This document shows positions 40,644-46,536 of a stretch of 49,307 bases of DNA, one piece after another (the stretch's first letter is position 1; each line of letters begins with the position of its first letter). The translations under genes and the position numbers were made by a program. Under the pieces are notes generated by a model. It saw only the letters and a program-made list of their open reading frames with translations, searched no databases and was not told the origin of the DNA. The stretch covers positions 1 to 49,307 of the forward strand of contig NZ_JAHHIU010000115.1 of the NCBI RefSeq assembly GCF_024539815.1, written 5' to 3'. The stretch is from Streptomyces hayashii (GTDB taxonomy: Bacteria; Actinomycetota; Actinomycetes; Streptomycetales; Streptomycetaceae).

Positions 40644-41399
40644 ATGACGCACGCGATGCTGAAGGGGTCGAACGTCCCGCTGAAAGCCACCACGGTGCGC
40701 GCCGTGCTGCGCTGGACCCCCGGGCAGGGGGTCCCGGACGTCGACGTCTCGGCGCTGCTCCTCGGCCTCGACGGTCGTGTGCGCTCCGACGAGGACTTCG
40801 TCTTCTACAACCAGCCCCGGCATCCTTCGGGCAAGGTGTGGCGGCTCGGCAAGAAGCGCGTCGCCGAGGGCCTTACCGACACCATCCAGACGGATCTGTC
40901 CGGTGTCGAGTCCGGCGTCGGCCAGATTCTGCTGGTCGCTTCGGCGGACGGCGTCACGTTCGACCGCGTACGTTCCCTCAGCATTCTGCTGTACGACGCC
41001 ACGGCCGACGGTGAGCCCCTGGCCACCTTCGACATCCGCCCCGAGACGGGCCAGGAGACGGCCCTGATCTGCGGCGAGCTGTACCGGCGCGGCGAGGGCT
41101 GGAAATTCCGCGCCCTGGGCGAGGGCTACTCCAACGGCCTGAAGGGTCTGGCCACCGACTTCGGCATCTCGGTCGACGAGTCGGAGGAGGCCGCAGCCGA
41201 CCCGACGCCGGCCCAGGCGCAGCAGGGCCCGCAGACCCCGGGGCCCGCTCAGCCGCTGCCGCCGGAGCAGCCGGCGTCGGCCGTCCCCCAGCAGCAGCCG
41301 TCCTACGGCTACCCGGCGAGCCTGCCGACGTACGGCTACGGCTACCCGGACGGCGCCTTCCGCCTGCCGCCGCAGGGCCCGCAGTTCATCGGACGGTGA
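40644..41399 (+). CDS. TerD-family protein with a Pro/Gln-rich tail
   Basis: 251 residues. Residues 1-~180 are a TerD domain: MLKGSNVPL, DVDVSALLLGLDGRV, FVFYNQPRHPSG, ETALICGELYRRGEGWKFRA and GYSNGLKGLATDFGI. The acidic Ca2+-binding loop of canonical TerD is only partly kept (DVDVSA for DLDASA). From about 181 it is disordered and Pro/Gln/Ala-rich, then Tyr/Gly/Pro-rich (YGYPASLPTYGYGYP), ending in PQFIGR. The tail is absent from the other TerD proteins here. It is divergent from the biosynthetic operon. Confidence 0.87.
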   Translation: MTHAMLKGSNVPLKATTVRAVLRWTPGQGVPDVDVSALLLGLDGRVRSDEDFVFYNQPRHPSGKVWRLGKKRVAEGLTDTIQTDLSGVESGVGQILLVASADGVTFDRVRSLSILLYDATADGEPLATFDIRPETGQETALICGELYRRGEGWKFRALGEGYSNGLKGLATDFGISVDESEEAAADPTPAQAQQGPQTPGPAQPLPPEQPASAVPQQQPSYGYPASLPTYGYGYPDGAFRLPPQGPQFIGR

Positions 41400-41454
41400 G
41401 GTGCGGTCGGGTCGGCGCGGGCCCTGAGGGCGGCGGGGTGAGCGCTGTGCGGCG

Positions 41455-42192
41455 CTACTTCTCGGCCTTCGTCTTGTAGCCCCGCCCCCACTGAAGCCCC
41501 CACCCGTAGAGCCGGTCCAGCTCGGCCTGGAAGCCGTAGACGAAGCGCACCTCGCGCCGCACGATCAGCTCCCCCTTGACGTTCTCGATCATCACCACCG
41601 CGCACGAGCGGGCCTGCGGATGCCGCTCGTCGAGGCCTATCTCGATCCGCGGCCCGTTGCTCGGATACAGCGTGACGATCGCGTGCGTACGGTCGAAGGC
41701 CGGCGTCTGGTCGTAGATGTAGACGAAGACGAGCAGCCGCTTGATCTGCTCGCGGTGGTCGAGGTTGACGTACATCGTCTCGCCGGACGCCGACCCGAAC
41801 CGGTCGTCCCCGCTGAGCTTCACGTACGGCGCCCCGTTCACGTCGCCCAGCAGCCCGCCCAGGGGCTGGACGACGCCCTTCGTCCCGTCGGCCAGCTCGT
41901 ACAGGCAGCCGAGGTCGAGGTCGACGTTGACCATGCTCTGGCTGTGCCCGACGACCTCCGGGGGCCGCAGCGCCTTGAAGGGGTGGCGCAGCAGGCTCTC
42001 CCGCTGCAGCCCGCCGATGTCGGACGTGCGCATCCGCCAGGCCAGGTTCACCCGCAGGTTGCCGGTCGCGGCGCCCTGTTTGGTGAGGGACACCGTGTGA
42101 TGCCGTTTGGTCAGCTCTATCGCGTTGGTGGCCGCGCTGCCTGAGTCGAAGTCGGCCGCCCTGCTGCCCAGGATTCCGTCGAAGAAGCCCAT
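41455..42192 (-). CDS. TerA-like tellurium-resistance protein
   Basis: 245 residues from the ATG at 42192 with GGGGGCGGGA upstream. It opens with a typical MGFFDGILGSRAADFDSG. A TerD-related beta-sandwich follows with VDLDLGCLYELADGTKG, DDRFGSASGETMYVNLDH and IKRLLVFVYIYDQTPAFDRT, and RREVRFVYGFQAELDRLYGW. These features match the TerA/TerF-N type. TerA-like proteins lack an obvious catalytic site and are thought to assemble with TerD at the membrane. It lies 119 bases downstream of the TerC-like gene and may share its transcript. Confidence 0.82.
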   Translation of the reverse strand: MGFFDGILGSRAADFDSGSAATNAIELTKRHHTVSLTKQGAATGNLRVNLAWRMRTSDIGGLQRESLLRHPFKALRPPEVVGHSQSMVNVDLDLGCLYELADGTKGVVQPLGGLLGDVNGAPYVKLSGDDRFGSASGETMYVNLDHREQIKRLLVFVYIYDQTPAFDRTHAIVTLYPSNGPRIEIGLDERHPQARSCAVVMIENVKGELIVRREVRFVYGFQAELDRLYGWGLQWGRGYKTKAEK

Positions 42193-42311
42193 TCCCGCCC
42201 CCACATCCACGCCCGCGGCATTCGCCCGGACAGACCGGCGGGGCGGCCGTGTCCAGGACAGTGTGTCCTCACCGGCCGCCCCGTTCAGAGCGTTCCTCAC
42301 TCAGCGTGCGG

Positions 42312-43460
42312 TCACACCCCGGACGAGACCTCAGTCTTCTCGTCCGAGCCCTGGGCTTTTCCCTCTGCCGCTGCCAGCGCCTTGTTGCGGCGCACGGAGG
42401 ACCAGAAGGACCAGGCGATCAGGACCACGCCGACGAGGCCGGTGATGACCTCGTTGATCTGGTACTGGATGGTGACCATGAGGATGACGGCGAGGGCGCC
42501 GATCGCGTAGTGGGCGCCGTGCTCCAGGTAGACGTAGTCGTCGAGGGTGCCCTGGCGGACCAGGTACACGGTGAGCGACCGGACGTACATGGCGCCGACG
42601 CCGAGGCCGAGGGCCATCAGGACGATGTCGTTGGTGATGGCGAAGGCGCCGATCACGCCGTCGAAGGAGAAGGACGCGTCCAGGACTTCGAGGTAGAGGA
42701 ACATGAAGAACGCGGCCTGGCCGGCGAGGACGACCGGCGAGCGCTTCTTTCCGGTGCGCGCGGCCTCTTCCTCCTCCTCGTGCTCCCGCTCCTCCTCTTC
42801 CTCCAGCTTGTCCTCGAAGTAGCCGGAGAGACCGCCGACGACCATGTACGTGATCAGACCGGCGATGCCGGAGATCAGGACCGTCTGCGCCTTGTCGACG
42901 TGCGCTCCGCCGTGCTGGTGGGCGTGGGTGGCGAAGGTGAAGGAGGTGATCAGCAGGACGACCAGCGCGATACAGACCGACAGCATGTCGACCTTGCCCA
43001 GCTTGGCGAGCGGACGCTCGATCCAGCGAAGCCACTGGATGTCCCGATCCTCGAAGATGAAGTCCAGGAAGATCATTAGCAGGAACATGCCACCGAAGGC
43101 GGCGATCGACGGATGCGCGTCGGTGACGAGCTGCTGGTACTTGTCCTTGTCGTTGAGCGCGAGGTCCACCGCGTCGATCGGACCGATCTTGGCGCTGATG
43201 GCGACGATGACGACGGGGAAGACGAGCCGCATGCCGAAGACGGCGATCAGCACGCCCACCGTGAGGAAGATCTTCTGCCAGAAGGCGCTCATCTTCTTCA
43301 GGATTCCGGCGTTGACCACCGCGTTGTCGAACGACAGCGAGATTTCGAGGACGCAGAGGATCGCCACGATGCCGAGAGCCTCCCACCCCCCGTAGAAGCC
43401 CGCCGCCACGAGGCCGAGCGCGGTGATCGCGAACGACCAGCCGAAGGTTTTCAGAAGCAC
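42312..43460 (-). CDS. TerC-like DUF475 integral membrane protein
   Basis: 382 residues with nine or so membrane segments. The two acidic TerC motifs are LEISLSFDNAVVNA (residues ~38-51) and LEVLDASFSFDGVIGA (about 262-277), each with the metal-binding Asp and Asn/Asp. Between them lies a very acidic loop (EEEEEREHEEEEEAARTG) on the cytoplasmic side, and HAHQHGGAH is another possible metal site. TerC proteins export Mn2+ or form the membrane hub of ter systems. The start is GTG at 43460 without a clear ribosome-binding site; two hairpins lie directly upstream. Confidence 0.9.
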   Translation of the reverse strand: MLLKTFGWSFAITALGLVAAGFYGGWEALGIVAILCVLEISLSFDNAVVNAGILKKMSAFWQKIFLTVGVLIAVFGMRLVFPVVIVAISAKIGPIDAVDLALNDKDKYQQLVTDAHPSIAAFGGMFLLMIFLDFIFEDRDIQWLRWIERPLAKLGKVDMLSVCIALVVLLITSFTFATHAHQHGGAHVDKAQTVLISGIAGLITYMVVGGLSGYFEDKLEEEEEREHEEEEEAARTGKKRSPVVLAGQAAFFMFLYLEVLDASFSFDGVIGAFAITNDIVLMALGLGVGAMYVRSLTVYLVRQGTLDDYVYLEHGAHYAIGALAVILMVTIQYQINEVITGLVGVVLIAWSFWSSVRRNKALAAAEGKAQGSDEKTEVSSGV

Positions 43461-43466
43461 TGGCTA

Positions 43467-43506
43467 CCCAATCGTGTATTGGGGGTCCTCCCAGACGGTG
43501 TCTGGG
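43467..43506 (-). promoter_or_regulatory. Two stacked hairpins directly before the TerC-like gene
   Basis: CCCAAT-CGTGT-ATTGGG (43467-43483) and CCCAGAC-GGT-GTCTGGG (43490-43506) are perfect stems of 6 and 7 bp in the leader. The first is 6 bases before the GTG, where a ribosome-binding site would be expected. They do not look like the yybP-ykoY class. Confidence 0.5.
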
Positions 43507-43641
43507 GGGAGGGCCTCCCCGCGCCGTACTCGGCTTTACGAAACGTTGACTTGAGCTGCTGAGTCTAAGGGTCGACCGTTACGTGCGGTACAGGTGGTCC
43601 CGTACCGGCCGGTAGCCGGGGCGCCGAAGAGTCCGGAGCGG

Positions 43642-44217
43642 CTAGGAGACGTTGACCCCGAAGTCCAGGGCGATGCCCCGCAGTCCGGACGCGTACCCCT
43701 GTCCCACCGCCCTGAACTTCCACTCGCCCTGGTAGCGGTAGAGCTCGCCGAAGATCATGGCCGTCTCGGTGCTCGCGTCCTCGCTGAGGTCGTAGCGGGC
43801 GAGTTCCTGGCCGTCGGCCTGGTTGACGACGCGGATGAAGGCGTTGGCCACCTGCCCGAAGGTCTGGCCCCGCTCGTCGGCCTGGTGGATGGAGACCGGG
43901 AAGACGATCTTGTCGCACCGCGGCGGCACCATGGAAAGGTTCACCAGCAGCGACTCGTCGTCGCCCTCGCCCTCACCGGTGAGGTTGTCGCCGGTGTGCT
44001 CGACCGAGCCGTCCGGGCTCGTGAGCTGGTTGTAGAAGACGAACCAGTCGTCCCCCATCACCCGCCCGTCGGTGCACAGCAGGGCGCTGGCGTCCAGGTC
44101 GAAGGGGGCTCCGGTGGTGGAGCGCGCGTCCCAGCCGAGTCCGACCATCACCTGAGTGAGGTTCGGCGCGGCCTTGGACAGGGAGACGTTGCCTCCCTTG
44201 GCGAGCGTGACGCCCAT
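43642..44217 (-). CDS. TerD-family Ca2+-binding stress protein
   Basis: 191 residues. MGVTLAKGGNVSLSKAAP is the typical TerD start. The Ca2+-binding residues are in PFDLDASALLCTDGRV and GDNLTGEGEGDDESLLVNL, and ARYDLSEDASTETAMIFGEL and GYASGLRGIALDFGVNV close the domain. The ATG has GGGGAGGACC upstream. It is about 70% identical by eye to the TerD gene at 44340, probably a tandem duplicate. TerD proteins bind calcium and affect tellurite resistance and differentiation in Streptomyces; this is known of the family. Confidence 0.92.
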   Translation of the reverse strand: MGVTLAKGGNVSLSKAAPNLTQVMVGLGWDARSTTGAPFDLDASALLCTDGRVMGDDWFVFYNQLTSPDGSVEHTGDNLTGEGEGDDESLLVNLSMVPPRCDKIVFPVSIHQADERGQTFGQVANAFIRVVNQADGQELARYDLSEDASTETAMIFGELYRYQGEWKFRAVGQGYASGLRGIALDFGVNVS

Positions 44218-44270
44218 GTTGCTGGTCCTCCCCTAGGTGGTGCTCGGTGCTGCCTCTTGGTTGTCCTGCG

Positions 44271-44307
44271 CGTCCGGCGCCGACCGTAAACGGTGCGGCG
44301 CCGGACG
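44271..44307 (-). terminator. Terminator between the two terD genes
   Basis: CGTCCGGCGCCG pairs with CGGCGCCGGACG, and inside it ACCGT-AA-ACGGT also pairs, giving a stem of about 17 bp with a one-base bulge. It lies 33 bases after the stop of the TerD gene at 44340, so it should end that transcript and separate it from the downstream TerD gene. Confidence 0.75.
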
Positions 44308-44339
44308 GAGGTGACGTTCGGGTGACTTCGGCCCGCGGC

Positions 44340-44915
44340 TCAGACGTTGACGCCGAAGTCCTGCGCGATGCCGCGCAGGCCCGACGCGTAGCCCTGGCCG
44401 ATGGCACGGAACTTCCACTCCGCACCGTGCCGGTAGAGCTCGCCGAAGACCATGGCGGTCTCGGTCGACGCGTCCTCGCTCAGGTCGTAGCGGGCGATCT
44501 CGGCGCCGCCGGCCTGGTTCACGACGCGGATGAACGCGTTGCGCACCTGGCCGAAGGACTGCTGGCGGTTCTCGGCGTCGTAGATCGAGACCGGGAAGAC
44601 GATCTTCTCGACGTCGGCCGGGACCGCGGCGAGGTTGACCTTGATCGCCTCGTCGTCACCCTCGCCCTCACCGGTGGTGTTGTCACCGGTGTGCTCGACC
44701 GAGCCGTCGGGGCTCTTGAGGTTGTTGAAGAAGACGAAGTTCGCGTCGCTGCCGACCTTGCCCGAGTTGTTCAGCAGCAGCGCGCTGGCGTCCAGGTCGA
44801 AGTCGGTGCCGGTCGTGGTGCGCACGTCCCACCCCAGACCGACGATGACCGCGGTCAGGCCCGGGGCCTCCTTGGTCAGCGAAACGTTGCCGCCCTTGCT
44901 GAGGCTGACTCCCAC
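44340..44915 (-). CDS. TerD-family Ca2+-binding stress protein (second copy)
   Basis: 191 residues from a GTG with GGAGGACTC directly upstream; an in-frame ATG at 44954 is less likely. The domain matches the neighbouring copy: VGVSLSKGGNVSLTKEAPGL, DFDLDASALLLNNSGKV, GDNTTGEGEGDDEAIKVNL, ARYDLSEDASTETAMVFGEL and GIAQDFGVNV. The two acidic loops that bind calcium are intact. It has its own terminator, so the two TerD copies are probably separate transcripts that can be regulated differently. Confidence 0.92.
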   Translation of the reverse strand: MGVSLSKGGNVSLTKEAPGLTAVIVGLGWDVRTTTGTDFDLDASALLLNNSGKVGSDANFVFFNNLKSPDGSVEHTGDNTTGEGEGDDEAIKVNLAAVPADVEKIVFPVSIYDAENRQQSFGQVRNAFIRVVNQAGGAEIARYDLSEDASTETAMVFGELYRHGAEWKFRAIGQGYASGLRGIAQDFGVNV

Positions 44916-45110
44916 GAGTCCTCCATTGGTGTCCTGGGGCGGGGGCCCCGTCATGCGTCGGATATCGGATCAACGAGTCGATCCTAGTGACGGGTTCCCG
45001 CACGACGCAGGCCCCGCACCCGAAGAAACCCGGGGTGTCGGGAGCCGGGCGCCGGGATAGGGGATCCGGACGCCCCGGGCCCTGCGGGATCGGTGCGGGA
45101 CGGTGCGGGA

Positions 45111-45569
45111 TCAGAGAGTGTCGAGCGCCTTGACGTACGCGCCGAGGTCACGGGCGTCCGGCAGCGCGTTGACGACCGTCCAGCGCACGACGCCCTCCTT
45201 GTCGATGACGAAGGTGCCGCGCACCGCGCAGCCCTTGTCCTCGGCGAAGACGCCATACGCGCGGGAGACCTCGCCGTGCGGCCAGAAGTCGCTGAGCAGC
45301 GGGTACTCCAGGCCCTCCTGCTCGGCGAAGACGCGCAGGGTGTGGATGGAGTCGTTGGAGACGGCGAGGATCTCCGTCTCGCGGTCGGCGAACTTCGGGA
45401 GGTTGTCGCGCACCTCGCACAGCTCGCCCGTGCACACGCCGGTGAAGGCGAAGGGGTAGAAGAGCAGCACGACGTTCTTGCTGCCCCGGAAGTCGGAGAG
45501 CTTCACGTCCCGGCCGTGGTTGTCCTTGAGCTCGAAGTCGGGGGCCTTGTCGCCGACCTGGATCGCCAT
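45111..45569 (-). CDS. BCP/AhpE-type peroxiredoxin
   Basis: 152 residues from the ATG at 45569 with AAGGGAC upstream. PFAFTGVCTGELCEVRD holds the peroxidatic Cys46 in the P-x3-T-x2-C motif and Cys51 five residues on, the resolving position of bacterioferritin-comigratory-protein peroxiredoxins. VSNDSIHTLRVFAEQ and GTFVIDKEGVVRWTVVN are standard. Mycobacterial AhpE has the first cysteine but, as I remember, not the second. It reduces hydroperoxides using thioredoxin or mycothiol-linked partners. It lies 135 bases after the DUF3052 gene's end, on the same strand. Confidence 0.92.
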   Translation of the reverse strand: MAIQVGDKAPDFELKDNHGRDVKLSDFRGSKNVVLLFYPFAFTGVCTGELCEVRDNLPKFADRETEILAVSNDSIHTLRVFAEQEGLEYPLLSDFWPHGEVSRAYGVFAEDKGCAVRGTFVIDKEGVVRWTVVNALPDARDLGAYVKALDTL

Positions 45570-45704
45570 CGCCTGGATGTCCCTTCGTGGGCTGTCTGGG
45601 TGAGAACAGCCTACGCAGCGATCACCGGGACCGACGGACGGGCCGGGTCGCGAGGACCCGGCCCGTCCGGACTCGATCACTTCTGGGACGTCACTCCTCG
45701 GACG

Positions 45705-46142
45705 TCACTTCTTGGACTTGGCCGCCTTCGGCGTCACCAGCCGGCTGCCGCTCCAGTCCTTGCCCACGCTGACGCTCTTGCTGGCCGACAGACCCGCAGT
45801 CGTCGCGGCTTCGGAGATGTCGCTCGGCTCCACGTATCCCGTACGGCCGGTCTTCGGCGTCAGGAGGAGGATCGACCCGCCTTCTTCGATGTACGTGGTG
45901 GCGTCCACCAGCGCATCCGTCAGGTCTCCGTCATCGTCGCGGAACCAGAGCACTACGGCGTCGGCGACGTCGTCGTAGTCCTCGTCCACCAGATCGCTGC
46001 CGATGACTTCCTCGATGGACTCGCGGAGCTCCTGGTCGACGTCGTCGTCGTAGCCGATCTCCTGGACCACCTGCTCGGGCTGGAAACCCAGCCTGACGGC
46101 AGGGCTGGTCCGCTCCTCCGCGTGGTCCGCGGTCGCGCTCAC
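45705..46142 (-). CDS. DUF3052 protein
   Basis: 145 residues from a GTG with AGGAGG seven bases upstream. It is acidic (QELRESIEEVIGSDLVDEDY, WFRDDDGDLTDALVD) and has a Rossmann-like end (GGSILLLTPKTGRTGYVEP) with a Lys-rich C-terminus. The same family is Rv2239c in M. tuberculosis, located next to aceE as here. The function is unknown. It is divergent from aceE with 394 bases between their starts. Confidence 0.87.
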   Translation of the reverse strand: MSATADHAEERTSPAVRLGFQPEQVVQEIGYDDDVDQELRESIEEVIGSDLVDEDYDDVADAVVLWFRDDDGDLTDALVDATTYIEEGGSILLLTPKTGRTGYVEPSDISEAATTAGLSASKSVSVGKDWSGSRLVTPKAAKSKK

Positions 46143-46536
46143 GGGTTGCCTCCTGATCATGATTTGGGAATATCTCAGCCACGCGCGTGCGCGAGGCGTT
46201 GGCCGTAGTCCACACGGGCGGGACGGATCGCGCAAGTACCCGGCGGTTCGGACCGCCGAAACGGTGACGATCCTGGCCGTGTCGACGCAACTCCAGGCAC
46301 TCGATGCGGACGAATGGTGACGCACACCACACCTATCTGCCCTGTTTGCGTATTTGAGAACCATCCAAGGGTACGAGATTCGAACGGGTGCCGGTTACCT
46401 AGGGGTAGAGATGACGTTTGCGGCCCCTAGGTACACGATGGGGGCGGTGCAGCTACTGGAGAAGCAGCTTCATACCGGTGAGAACCCCAGCGAGAGAAAA
46501 CAGCCCCACACAGCCCTCTGACAGGTAAGGAACAGC
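46143..46536. other. Divergent promoter region of DUF3052 and aceE
   Basis: No gene is seen in these 394 bases. GC falls around 46280-46400. The one strong element is the TACCTAGGGG/CCCCTAGGTA repeat (46396-46433), about 105 bases before the aceE start. No unambiguous -10/-35 pair was found; the untranslated leader of aceE may be about 80-100 bases. Confidence 0.55.
46396..46433. promoter_or_regulatory. Operator-like inverted repeat upstream of aceE
   Basis: TACCTAGGGG (46396-46405) and CCCCTAGGTA (46424-46433) are perfect 10 bp arms with an 18-base spacer. Each arm itself contains the palindrome CCTAGG. The centre-to-centre spacing of 28 bases could fit a tetramer or two dimers. Confidence 0.45.

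Noticed and set aside
46365..46400. tRNA-like T-loop sequence (GATTCGAAC) before aceE
   Set aside because: No matching acceptor, D or anticodon arms are present around it.
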